Shown: positions 23,965 through 35,063, counted from the stretch's first letter. The stretch: DNA of 64,000 bases from Bidens hawaiensis (GCA_021521415.1 JAIQDT010002847.1:62001-126000); one strand, 5' to 3'. A program made the numbers and translations. The notes: generated from the letters alone by a model not told the origin.

Positions 23965-24624
23965 TGTTAGTGCATGGAAATTTGACACTGTGGATATGTT
24001 ATCCTGGCATACAATATGGATCAGTTATCTTAGAATATGTTGCAGATCTTGTCAGGATCAATGATCCTCGGTACTTATTATTAATTAACGAATTTCCTTT
24101 GTTATATTGATATTTTGGGCAGGTATAATGGCTAGTTACCAATTCCAACCTATAATCTCGCAATCAAGTCAACAAACCGCGTGGATAATTAAGGAAACAA
24201 TTACAAATGAATAAATGGAAGGAATGGCTTGATTAGTAGCTAAAAAATAGGAGTTTACTTATTGTATTTCATGTATATATAGAGGCTATGATCAGCTACG
24301 AGAAAAACACACAATCCACTGCGTATACAACACATCATACACGACTTTTCTCTGTAATTCTAGAATAGACACACACACTTGTATTCGCTGATCATAGCTT
24401 CCAACCCTTGTAACATCCTTTTTGATTAATAAAAGTGGTGATAGACGATTTTTCATCACCCGGGGTTTTTGTGCCGGCGATCCGAACCAGATCAAGGGCT
24501 TTTCTCGTAACAAATCCGTGCGTTTGTGTTTGCAATCGATACATACTTGTTTTCGTCACCATAGCACTAATCCTCACATAACAGATTTTGATACATTATC
24601 CTTAGCAGATTTTTATCCAAAACA
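23965..24624 (+). repeat. TatD 3' LTR, full-length unit (660 bp)
   Basis: TGTTAGTGCATGG to ATCCAAAACA. In its last 150 bp it reads like the TatC/12032 LTR type (GCGTTTGTGTTTGCAA) rather than TatD's 5' LTR, and it is not followed by the TSD. Confidence 0.88.
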
Positions 24625-24797
24625 GTCATCACCCGGGGTTTTTGTGCCGGCGATCGGTCCAAGATCAAGGCTTTTCCTCGTAACAAATCCTTGTGTTCAT
24701 CATTATTTCGTTTACATATTCACTGTTATCATTTTGGCACTAAACCTCACATAACAGATTTGGATACATTATCCTTAGCGGATTTTTGTCCAAAACA
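24625..24797 (+). repeat. Extra 173-bp LTR tail carrying TatD's true right end
   Basis: Begins GTCATCACCCGGGG, continues through TTCGTTTACATATTC as in TatD's 5' LTR, ends TTGTCCAAAACA, then TSD ATAAT. The join lies at the CATCACCCGGGG motif present in every LTR. Confidence 0.85.
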
Positions 24798-24904
24798 ATA
24801 ATATTTTGTTATTTTACTCAGCAGATGTGTCATCTTACGTGGCGTGCCAACATGAAAATTGTTATTTTAGCAAACATCAATTAAAACACAACACTTATTA
24901 TAAA

Positions 24905-25166
24905 CAAAGCCAACCACCAACAACCACTGTCCACCACCAACAATATCCGTCACCACCCACCGTCCACCACCGTTGTCCTCCACCGCCTTTTACCACCACC
25001 ACCGCCTACCATCCACCACCACCATCCACCACCCACCCACCGTCCGCCATCACCACCCACCGTTCTCCACCACCACCATCCACCCACACCACCATCGTCC
25101 GCCACCACCGTCAACCACCACCACTGTGTTTTACCACCACCACCTACCGTCCGTCACCACCATCCA
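24905..25166. repeat. CCACC/CCACCA-rich low-complexity loop
   Basis: Irregular repeats of CCACCA, CCATCC and CCACCG form the loop of the Mutator-like fold-back element. Pro/Thr/His-rich frames here are by-products of the repeat. Confidence 0.85.
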
Positions 25167-25446
25167 TTTAATAAGTGTTGTATTTTAATTGATGTTTGCT
25201 AAAAAACAAAAAAAAAACAATCTCCATGTTGGCACACCACGTAAGCTGACACATCAGCTGAGTAAAATAATAAAATATTATAAAAAAAGCCACGTCAGCG
25301 TCTCAGTTAACGGCGTTAGCCTTAACTTAATGGGGGAGTGATAAAAACAACTAGGTTGGAAGTTGGGAGTAGTGGAAGACAAAGTGAAAGTTGGGAGTGT
25401 TATCTACCAACGAGAGAAAGTTGAGAGTATTATAAACCAATAGGCC

Positions 25447-25958
25447 AATAACAAACTAAAATCCCCGTTAGTCCCGTTCAAAGAAAAAAACGACGAAATG
25501 CCGACAAAAAAGACACAATGACGAAAATAAACAACAAACACAATAGTTCGTAAAAATATAACACAATGCCGAACAAAATATAACACAATAATGAGTAATG
25601 TAACATAATATATAAAAAAAGGCACAATGTCATGGTAAAAAACACAATCATGGTGAAAATAAATAAATAAAAACACAATGATAAATACAAAGACATAATA
25701 ATCTTTTTCCCTCAACAATGTTGTGTGTGTGTGTGTTTGTTATTTTTAAGAACGAGAAAGACGGTGGAAATATCTTTGTGTTTTTAAATTTTTCTTTTTT
25801 AATAAATTTTGAGTTATGATTTTTTTATTATTTTTCATTATTTTTTTAGGGTTTTTTTTTGTGTGACTATAAATTATACTCATTTTTGTCCTCCTTTGTA
25901 AAATAACTTGACCCAAGTTATATATTTTAAAAAAATTATTAGGTTAAAGAAAAGAAAC
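25447..25958. other. AT-rich stretch with ACACAATG-type repeats
   Basis: About 500 bases with scattered ACACAATG words (25510-25690) and a short GT run near 25723. No gene seen. Confidence 0.4.
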
Positions 25959-26636
25959 TAGGCGTGTGCAAAATAACCGAAAATAATGTAACCTGAACCG
26001 CATCCGTAACCACAAAAGCCAATCCGAATCTTGGAATCGATTTTCATAATGGATATTTCCAAATCCGAATTCCAAATTCTGTTGTGGATCTTGAAAATTT
26101 TGAATTCAGTTTGTTCGGATAACCGAATAATCCGAACTAGGTTATGTGGTTATTTATATATATTTTTTTATATTTCCAAATCCATATCCAATCGACTTCA
26201 GACCTTCATGGTGCATCCACATCAGCCGTTTATGGCTCGATTCCACTTTTCATCAGGTATGTTCCTAAATGACTCAATCACATGTAAGAATCCAAATGAT
26301 TTTTGTGTGTAAACTCTTTTGTAATAAGGAAATTTGTATAATGGATAACCAGATTTGACAAAACACATGCTAAAACAAAAATGGCGTTTAATCTTAGTTT
26401 GAATGGTGGGTGAAAACATAACTGGGTTCGTTAGCATTCAACGCTTTTTCAGATTGAATTTGGGTGTTTCAGATTTTAACCGAATCGATTCGAATTGAAT
26501 TCGGATGAATTTGGTTCGGTTAAAGAAACTTAAATTCGGATCGGTTCATTTTTTGAATTCAGTAAAAAAAATCAAATTCGAACAAATCGATCTAATAAAC
26601 CCGAATAACCGAAATCTGATCTAATGGACACCCCTT
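25959..26636. mobile_element. hAT-like MITE (678 bp), TSD AAAGAAAC
   Basis: Ends TAGGCGTGTGCA and TGGACACCCCTT are imperfect inverted repeats (9 of 12). Flanks are AAAGAAAC at 25951-25958 and 26637-26644, a perfect 8-bp TSD as in hAT elements. The interior is rich in AACCGAA/TTCGGTT words and has no transposase. Confidence 0.88.
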
Positions 26637-26800
26637 AAAGAAACATACTAAAATGAATTGATTATTTTATTAGATTTTATTTAGTTTTTCAATTTTTGTA
26701 TATTAGTTTAAATGAGAGAGGGAGAGAGAGAAGGAATAAATTTAGTAATATTTAAATGGATTAATCGTTTTCAAATTTAAATGAGAAAGAGAAAATGCAC

Positions 26801-27075
26801 TTTTTTTTCGATCGGTGACTTTCAAAGTTAAGTTATCTCAATGCGTGAACACGCCGAGCCCCGCCATCCCACTCAGGCTAACTATGTTGACATGCATGAT
26901 CGGGATCCACGCTGGCATCCGAGTTTGGCTTGGCGATCCCGGTAAAACCCAGTTGGCTCACCCTCGCCCGAAGGCATGACAAGTTTTAATGCTCTGGTAA
27001 AATTCGATCGGAATCAGGATTCAAACCCGGGATATCCGAGTCATCCATCATGTTCCTGGCCATTGGGGCAAGCCC
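26801..27075 (-). mobile_element. SINE-like element derived from a tRNA
   Basis: On the minus strand a promoter-like pair is seen: TGGCCAGGAAC (A-box-like, about 27055) and GGTTTGAATCC (B box, 27017-27027). A non-tRNA body follows and ends in an A8 run near 26801. This is GC-richer than its surroundings. I found no clear TSD. Confidence 0.5.
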
Positions 27076-27975
27076 CGCTGGTTATTTATTTATTGAACGG
27101 CTAATTTAGATTATTGACTGTTCATCGATTTTTTCAATCATCCCCATTCATTGAATACGGTAGGTCACCCGCAGGAAGAAACTCATAAAATAAAAAAACT
27201 CTCTAGCTCAACCAGAATACCCCTATATTAATTATTTTAATGTCTCAATCGAAAACATTTGTCTCGAATACTAAAGCATGTTTTCTTTTGTTGTATGCAC
27301 TAGCTGAGCCAATTGCACCGGTGTATCCGACTTTGTTGATGAAGCCGAATCACCACCTGAGGGTGCCCTTCGTTTACCACTTTTCATCTAATATTCTAAA
27401 CAAAAATAATATATTAACAAAATTTATTCGTTCTTTAACTAAAATGGGACGACGGCTCAGAATGACGTTGACACAAATTATTAGTATTACTATATATTTG
27501 GGTCCTGCTAGGGACAGAATTAATGGCAACACAAATTATTAGTATTACTATATATTTGGGACCTACTAGAGACACACCTTATACACGCTGTATAGGGTTA
27601 TACAGAGGCCTATACGTCTCGTATATGACTATAAAGGCATATATGACCCTTGTATGGAGATGTTTGGTGTACCTAGAAAATCCCATGTATTTAATTTGTT
27701 AATTACATAAATAAAGACATAAACGTAACACCAAATGAACCTTAATGAAATCATAAGATTTAATAAAACAAACCAAATGTGTATTCAGATTTGTTTGTTT
27801 AACTAAACAAACAAAAGAACTTATTCATGTTCATTTATTAAATAATAATTTTTTCCATTAAATGGTTCGTTAACTTTTCAGTGAGATTTACAACACTAAT
27901 CTTTCACATTTCCTAATTAATAATTATTAGTGAGGCAAACACATGGATTCTGTCATTGTAATAAAAGTTTTAAAA
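27076..27975. other. Intergenic stretch with a 58-bp direct repeat
   Basis: AATTATTAGTATTACTATAT followed by ATTTGGG(A/T)CCT occurs at about 27475 and 27533. No other feature recognised. Confidence 0.5.
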
Positions 27976-28299
27976 TCTATACATACTATTAAAGCAAGGA
28001 ACAATTTCCACATGACATCATTCTAGGGTGTCCACATAGGATGCCACCTCAACTCCATGTCACCCGTTTCCTTTCTTTAGTATGCCAACTCATCAATTAA
28101 ACAATATTTAACCCATTTAAGTTAATTATCTCGCGGGTCTTGGATATTTTTTCAACCCATTAACCCGTAAATTCAAATACTATATTTTAGTATAATTTCG
28201 TCTGCTGCCACTATTCAGAAACCCTAATTGCCGCTCTAAGCATTTTATTTCCGGTTAATCTTTCCGATGCAAGGTAAACTTATTAATTTCCGGCGACCT

Positions 28300-29100
28300 T
28301 ATTATTTTTTCCGGTTATTCTTTCTTCTAAGCTTTATATGTTTATTTTCATTGATAGCTGATTTTAAAAAAATCAGTTTAGGTTGTAAATCATAAACGGT
28401 CATGAAGTTGATATGTGAACGTTCTACGTTTTTCCGGTAAGTCTTGCCGGTTATTTTTTCCTTTCATGTTTATAACAATTTTTTTTTATATTTTTTGGAA
28501 TACTTCATTTAACTTTGTTAATCAAAATATGAGATTTCATGGTTAACAACGATATTTGTTATTTACCGGTAAGACATTCAACATTAATATTTTACTTTAT
28601 AATTTCATGTTAATGCCAAGTTTAGTGATGCTCCTTCCGGTTTTCCGGTATACCATGGTCATTCGGACATTTTCGTTTTTCCGGTAACACCTTTAAATTT
28701 CCCGTCTTATATTAATTAATTTCTGGCAACCTTATTATATTTTCCGGTTATTCTTTCTTCTATGCTTTTTATGTTTATTTTAATTGTTAACTTATTTTTG
28801 GACGTTTTTACCTTTTTCCAGTAAGTGTTGCCGGTTAATTTTTCCTGACATGTTTATAACAATGAATTTTTTATATTTGTTGGAAAACTTCTTATAACTT
28901 TGTTAATCAAAATATGAGATTAGTTGGCATAACAACGATATTTGTTATTTACCGGTAAGACATTCAACATTAATATTGTACTTTATAATTTCAGGTTAAT
29001 GCCAAGACGAATAGATGCTCATTTCGCTTTTCCGGTATTCCATGGTCATTCGGATAATATCGTTTTTCCGGTAACACCTTTTAAATTTTACGTCTTTTAA
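28300..29100. repeat. Tandem duplication of about 390-430 bp inside the Helitron
   Basis: The block from CCGGTTATTCTTTCTTCT (28311) through ACCGGTAAGACATTCAACAT (28565) and TTTTTCCGGTAACACCTTTA is repeated at 28744, 28951 and 29065. Offset is 384-433 because of indels. Short TTCCGGT words recur throughout. Confidence 0.8.
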
Positions 29101-31183
29101 TTATTGTTTAAAAGTTCATAATATCAATATTAATTCGATTTTATTATTTCAGGTTGTTGTTCGACTCATCTATACTAATATCACTATTGATGAAGACTTT
29201 AGTATTTGTATTTTTGTTATATATTCATGTATAGATTTAATTTTTTTAATATTCATGTATTACAATATTTCAATTTCATATATTTTAGTTAAAAGTTAAT
29301 AGTATTTGTTTTCGTTTTTGTTAATAAATTACACCATTAACTATTTCATTAATTCTAATTATTTAATATGACTTTCCTAATTTGTGGACATAACCGAATT
29401 CAGTTTTATACGTTGACTTTCCTCAATTAAGTATTTCCTAATTTTTGTCACTACCATCTATAATAAAATTCTAATTATACAACTTAAACCCTAATAAAAT
29501 AATATTATACATTGACTTTCCTCAATTAAGTATTTCCTCATTTGTAATTTTAACGAAATAAAATTTAATTTAAAATTAAGTTAAAATTATTACTCTTATT
29601 TCAAAGTTAATCTATAAATCTATAAATAATAAAATCCATAATTCACATAATAATAATTTATTTAAAATTAAATGTTCTTAATCTATAAATAATAATACAT
29701 AATACGGACTAACAACTTTACCAATTAAATCAGGTTATAGAATGTATCTATGGTATCTTTATACATTTTTGGTATTTGATTTAAATTATAATTTTAATTT
29801 ATAATAAATATCCATATTAATTGTTTGACTAACAGGTTTCCTTTGTATTCGTTTAATATACCGTCAAAAATGAATTGTTTCCTATTTAACATGTTTCCTT
29901 TTTTTGTTTGTAACTAACTATTCAAGGACATTAATTCCTAAAATCAATTACACGAAACATCATAAGTTAGTCAATATTGATTCAAATGACATTAATTATG
30001 GTTCTAAATGTTTCAACTTGTATTATTCTATGCAATTCAAATTTTACATATTATTTAATATATTTTATTTGATTTAAACAATATATGTGAAATCAAGTTT
30101 ACTTATTTTGTAACACTAAATATATTTTAGTCCAAAACACATTAGTCAAAATAATAACGAATTTATTATATCATGTCAAGAATTATATTTTCTAGTTATT
30201 CCAAATCCTTTCAATTTATATTCAATTTAACATAAATAACTCAATAATTTACACTATATATTCATTCATTTCTTAAGCTTGATTTCATTCTATGATATTT
30301 TCTAATTATTCCAAATCCTTTCTATTTATCATGGTGGTTTTTACTTTTTTATATTATTCTTAACCTTATTTTGTTCTTATTGTTTATTGCAACTCATAAA
30401 TTTTAGTTTTATTGTTTTATGTTATATTTTTTAAAATTTAATTTTATAAATTTGGGATTACATAATTCAATATTGACTATAAAAAATGCAATTACCTTCT
30501 ACCAATATTAAAGTTTAAGATGAATATAAATATCATAGATATGCTATCTAGGTTATATTATTATATTCCAATAATAAAAAGTTATGTTTATATTCTCAAG
30601 AAACCCGATAACCAAATAATGACCTGGGTCAAACCGACTTTTGGGGGGATTTATAACCAATTTTAAATTGTTTTTACTCTATTTCAACAATCTGATCAAT
30701 ATCAACATCAATCTTTGTTTCTTCTTCCGTGTTTTGAAGGTAAGTTGGTTACTTCAACCCTAATTAGTGTTTGATTTTGTTCCCAAACAATCTATATTAT
30801 TAGATTTTTCTTCATTAGTAAACTTATTCTTCATCATTTACTTCAATTTCATATAATTGTTTTTCTTACCGTATAGCTAATTACCAATGATATATTTCTA
30901 ATCAGATGAATTATCCTGCATTAGCCATGTTTAATCAACCATTCGTTGAACATATGGTCAGTATCTTCAAGTTTAGTATGATTCTTTCAATAATATGATA
31001 GTTTCAAAAGTCTTTAATTTTTTATAACTAGTTTTATTCATTTTGTTATTTCTATAAACTTGTGTTACATATAAACATTTTGTGTGTATTACAAAAGTAT
31101 TTACATATTTATGTTTACATAAAGTCTTTATGATATATGTTAGTAACATTTTTGTTAAATAGTTAATTGACTTCCATGGTTTG
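29101..31183. other. Helitron interior, no gene recognised
   Basis: Very AT-rich. Near 30600-30960 it resembles a promoter plus 5' exon: GAAGGTAAGT donor at about 30736, CTAATCAG acceptor, then ATGAATTATCCTGC with 17 open codons before GTCAGT. This could be the start of a captured or Helitron gene; too short to name. Confidence 0.35.
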
Positions 31184-32081
31184 TGTTAGCCCACGATTTT
31201 TATACTGATGATCCTTTATCCTTAACTATCTTATGGATAGTTTATCCTTGAAATTTATGTCAGGATATAAAGGATCGATGATCCTCGGTATTGTTTGTTA
31301 ACTAATGATTGCATTTAGTATGGTGATGTGTTAGACAGGTCAACTCCAAGATGAATTTGCATCAATTATCCTCATGGAACATCCTATAGCTGGAACATGG
31401 ATATAGGATCCTAATTCAACATAGCTGATTATGGACTAACTCTCTAGAAGATTGAAGTTTAAATATCATCAACGAATGTGTGACTCATTCTTCCGCTTAT
31501 TTCGCTATTGGGTGACATTTGGCACGTGGTCAAAGGTCGTGGAGCGGCTAGGTGGAAGACTTCCGGATAGATAGGAAATGTTGTTATTGATATTTTCTTA
31601 TTTAATCGAGTAATGATCAAATAGAAAACACACATGTACTTACACACACACTTGAGCATAACTAAACACTCTCTCAACACTAGCTTTCATTGTAATCTCG
31701 ATCATATTCTCCAACATATTTGTAATCGCGTTTTGTTCATTAATAAACTTGACGGTGATAGTTTTCACCGTCCGGGGGTTTTTGGTGTCGGAGACCGAGA
31801 TAATTATATACTCATCGACCAAAGGTTACCTTGTTGATCATTGACTAAAGTGCTTCGACCAAATATTATCTTTTTAATCATTGACCGGAGCAATTTTACC
31901 AACGATTACCTTGATAAGTTTTGACCGAAGTAAGACTATCTTGGTTAAGGGCTTTTTCCCTCGTGATCAAACCATTGTGTTCACCGATATCATGCTTATA
32001 CACTTGTTATTATCGAATTGGCACCTTACCTCACATAACAGATTTGGATACTTGATCCTTAGCTGATTTTTGTCCAAAACA
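31184..32081 (+). repeat. TatA 5' LTR (898 bp, type 1)
   Basis: TGTTAGCCCACG to TTGTCCAAAACA. The first 240 bp carry about a dozen GGAT/ATCC words. AATAAA at 31743 is followed by a perfect 8-bp hairpin. Confidence 0.95.
31751..31772 (+). other. Conserved LTR RNA hairpin (type 1)
   Basis: GACGGTGA (31751-31758) pairs with TCACCGTC (31765-31772), loop TAGTTT, three bases after AATAAA. The stem of type-2 LTRs differs in sequence but also pairs. Confidence 0.6.
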
Positions 32082-32084
32082 ATT

Positions 32085-32101
32085 TGGCGCCCACCGTGGG
32101 G
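32085..32101 (+). promoter_or_regulatory. TatA primer-binding site
   Basis: TGGCGCCCACCGTGGGG starts three bases after the LTR, the expected position and TGG start for a tRNA-primed LTR element. Confidence 0.8.
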
Positions 32102-32166
32102 AAATTGGTGCTATAATCCATATTATTCTCATCAAGCTTCATTTTTCCATACCCTGAACACTCACA

Positions 32167-34200
32167 ATGGCCTCTCAATCCACCTCTGCTTCGTCAACCA
32201 TGCCCTCATCAATTCCTCTCTCATCAAGGACCTTGACACCAATGTCTCCGCCAATCACGGCAGCACAACGAACTACTACTACTGGAAGCAGAACGCAACT
32301 ACCAATCTTCCAGAGCTCGAAAACCACTGCTGCTGCCCCGGCAGTTAACACTAACAGTGATGTTTCATCTATATTTTCGCAGGTTAAAGCGTATATGGAG
32401 CAACAGAACAAGACTAACCAGAGGATCCTTCGTGAGATAGAAGATCTCAGGAAGAATAAGAGGCCAGTAGAAGATCTCACTCCCCTGGTGCCCAGGATGC
32501 TGGATTTCACCAGTCCAGGATCCATGGCTCAGCTTTCGCAAGGATCTTCACTGTTTCAGCCAGGATCCTCTATCCTGCAACCAGGGTCCGTGGGTCAACT
32601 GGCTCAAGGATCCTCAATGTTTCAGCCAGGATCCTCTATCCTGCAATTAGGATCCGTGGGTCGACCGGCTCAAGGATCCTCAATGTTTCAGCCAGGATCC
32701 TCTATCCTACAACCAGGGTCCATGGGTCTGCAGGCTCAAGTGTCCTCGCTCTTTCAGTCAGGATCACATATCCTTCAACAAGGGTCCGTGGGTCTACAGG
32801 CTCAAGGATTCTCGCAATTTCAGCAAGGGTCGTCAATCATACCGCCGGGATCATCTAGGTTATATGCTCAAGGCTCCTATGGTTACCAACTTCAAGGACC
32901 CTTTGTTCAGGATCAAGGATCTTCAACAATACAACAAATACAGTCTTCCGAAGTCCATGATGGAGACATAATCCCCATGCAGACCATAGCTTCCAGAGGA
33001 CCCACTCCTATTGCTGACTCCTCTTATCCCAGATACTCGTCTGGAATACCAAACTCCACCCAACAGAGAGGTAACTGGTACGATCCTATATCTTTAGATT
33101 CTAACCATGTTCCCATGCAGGATTCAGGTATCAACCAGGCCATGGCAAGGGAGTTGCAGAAGCTAAAGGATATGATATCCAGTATCCCAGGAGTGATACG
33201 TCCAATTCCTGAGATACCGAAGGGAAGTCACAAATTATCCAGATTCGCTCCGCCCATATGTGATGCTGAAATTCCGAAGCGGTTCCAAACTCCCAACATG
33301 AAGACGTATGATGGGAGCATCGATCCTGAGGAACATGTTGCCCAATATAGGGAAATGATGGAAATTAATCCTGTTCCTGAAAGACTCAAGGAGGCTTGCC
33401 TTTGTAAAGGATTTGGAGCCACATTAACGGGAGCTGCACTAAAATGGCTGCTAAGTCTACCCCCTTTCTCGGTTACATCTTTCTCTCATTTAGTTAATTT
33501 GTTTAACACTCAATTTTCCTGTTGTCAGAAATTTGAGAGGTTAACCAGTGATTTATATCGTGTTATCCAACCTAGTGATGAATCCCTTAGGGATTTCGTT
33601 ACCAGGTTCGAAAAGAACCTCTAGAAATCCCAAACCTTGATATGACTACTGCTGTTGAAGCATTCAAGATGGGATTTCAAAAGAGCTCCCCTTTTTATGA
33701 TGATTTAGTGATGACTTCGTGCAGGACATTAGATGAAGTCAGAAGCAGAGCATTAAGGTACATCCGCTTGGAAGAAGATAAAAAGATCCAGGATCGTCTC
33801 GGGGGACAGACAAAACAAGAAACTCCTGAGAAGAATAAAGGATCTTGGAATAGGAACAACAAGTTGAAGCCATACACCAAGTTCAACAATCAGGACGCAC
33901 GGGCAGTTGAAGAAGGAGAAGACGATGAAGACTACCCTTGCATCTCCGACTATTGTTTCTCTGTAGATACTCATGGCTTGATTTGTGCCATGAAGGATCT
34001 GGGAGAAAAAGCAAGGTGGCCCCGAAAGAATGAGAAGGTCGTCGGCTTCAAGGACAAGTCTAAGTGGTGCGCCTTCCACGAAGACTTTGGCCACGCGACA
34101 AACGAGTGCATCGGCTTAAGGAAAGAAATTGGGTACCTCCTGAGCAAGGGTCACTTTAAAGAACTCTTGGGAAGGAAGAAATCCAAAACCCAAGATCCTG
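32167..34200 (+). pseudogene. gag: TatA gag
   Basis: Opens MASQSTSASSTMPSS at 32167 and stays open for 485 codons. It has a Ser/Thr-rich N-terminus, a coiled-coil-like YMEQQNKTNQRILREIEDL (about residue 75), five 66-bp repeats (residues about 125-235), then a Retrotrans_gag core (ALKWLLSLPPFSVTSF, FERLTSDLYRVIQ). One lost base near 33613 shifts the frame (stop at 33622-33624). The correct frame resumes at 33642 and runs through the acidic linker and zinc-knuckle-like WCAFHEDFGHATNEC (about 34065) into protease. Apart from that single frameshift this is the best-preserved gag here. Confidence 0.9.
32539..32868 (+). repeat. Five 66-bp coding repeats in TatA gag
   Basis: Unit starts at 32539, 32605, 32671, 32737 and 32803, exactly 66 bp apart. 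They encode variants of QGSSxFQPGSSILQPGSVG. The fourth and fifth units are the most diverged. Confidence 0.92.
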
Positions 34201-35057
34201 AAGACCTTCCACAGAAAGCAACACCACCACCGCCAGATGCTCATGTGATCAACTTTGTCTACAGAGACGACGAATTATTCGGAGACTCCTGTGCCATAGA
34301 AGAAAGCCCCATAGAGGAATTAGAGTTGGACAATGAGAGAAGACCACTCATCCCTACTACTCGGGTGACTGATCAGAGAGTCTTTTTCAAGTCAAGGATC
34401 CAGGATTCTCAACAAAACAAGCCAGATGTGCCAATAGTTAATTTCATCTCGGGGGGTTCAGACATATGCGGAACTTCTTTCTCCGCAGCAAAAAGATTCG
34501 CCAAGGAGATCCAGATGGATAACGGAGATCATCCAATAGTCTCAACTACATTAACAACAGACAAGAAAATCTTCTTCGATGAGGAAGACAAGCTGAACAT
34601 CCATGATCCTCATCATGACGGTTTGATTATAACTTTAATTATCTTTAACCATTATGTACGCAGGATCCTAGTGGACGGGGGCAGCTCGGTCAACATTATC
34701 CTGCATGACGTCCTCAAAAAGATGAACATCCCGGATTCAGAAATCATTCCTAGAACATCGGTGCTAGTCGATTTCAGTGGTGAAACCAAGAAGACATTGG
34801 GGGACATCAACCTCCCAATTTATATCGAAAGGTTAAATTCATACCAAAAATTTTGTGTTGTAGATAACCTTTCCTGTTGCAATGTTATTTTAGGTAGGCC
34901 TTGGCTCCATGGAATGAAGGTCGTAGCTTCAACTTATCACCAATGCATCAAGCTACCAACTCCTTGGGGAGTTGTAAAGATAGTAGGTGACCAAGCGGAA
35001 GCTAAGAACTACTATTCATCATCAATGAAGCCAGCAGCCAAGCAAACTATAGCATAG
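34201..35057 (+). CDS. pro: TatA aspartic protease region, ending at the UAG
   Basis: Continues in frame from the second half of gag to the UAG at 35055-35057. The active site is ILVDGGSSVNIILHD at about 34668 and ILGRPWLHGM at about 34891. Compared with TatD and TatE it has about 60 extra residues at 34250-34430 (acidic, with VINF-like start and VTDQRVFF). This looks like a diverged internal duplication of the following VNFISGG...TDKKIFF stretch. No stop lies inside. It would be expressed only if the upstream gag frameshift were bypassed. Confidence 0.78.
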
Positions 35058-35063
35058 CAACTA
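35055..35063 (+). promoter_or_regulatory. Candidate leaky UAG (TatA copy)
   Basis: GCA TAG CAA CTA CAG, again UAG-CAR-YYA, although YYA differs from the TTA of TatD. TatA has lost one base a few codons downstream (CAACACCTAAGAACGTG against 18 bases in TatD), so readthrough in this copy would leave the frame. Confidence 0.6.

Larger units (their letters stand above)
16488..24797 (+). mobile_element. TatD: Tat retrotransposon with TSD ATAAT
   Basis: 5' LTR 16488-17140, primer-binding site, gag-pro-pol to 23064, a short 3' region, and a 3' LTR that is unusual: a full LTR (23965-24624) followed by a 173-bp LTR tail (24625-24797). ATAAT lies at 16483-16487 and again at 24798-24802. The opposite arm of the Mutator-like host shows a single ATAAT at the homologous place. 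The coding region is full of stops and frameshifts. The antisense gene is missing. Confidence 0.93.
16318..25446. mobile_element. Long-TIR Mutator-like fold-back element, split by TatD
   Basis: The left arm (16318-16487, resuming 24803-24900) is the inverted complement of the right arm (about 25170-25446). Both start GGCCTATTGGTTTATAATAC at the outside. Arms are about 270 bp and the central loop is a CCACC-rich region. Outer flanks are TATAACAAA and AATAACAAA, a 9-bp TSD with one mismatch, as expected for Mutator-like elements. Without TatD the element is about 814 bp and has no transposase. Confidence 0.85.

Noticed and set aside
24806..25188. Pro/His/Thr-rich proteins in the CCACC region
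   Set aside because: Low-complexity repeat in the loop of a fold-back element; both frames are equally open and no gene context exists.
25780..25860. Outward extension of the inverted repeat around the Mutator-like element
   Set aside because: TTTTGAGTTA(C/T)GATTTTTT words occur on both outer sides (16290 and 25810), but they are separated by 340 bp on one side only and are low complexity, so chance or an older insertion is as likely.
26990..27075. A tRNA gene
   Set aside because: A- and B-box-like words are present, but no cloverleaf with matching acceptor and anticodon stems could be built; a SINE head fits better.
27240..27542. 100-codon frame as a host gene
   Set aside because: Spans a 58-bp tandem repeat, has no recognisable domain, and lies in AT-rich sequence with no splice or promoter signals.
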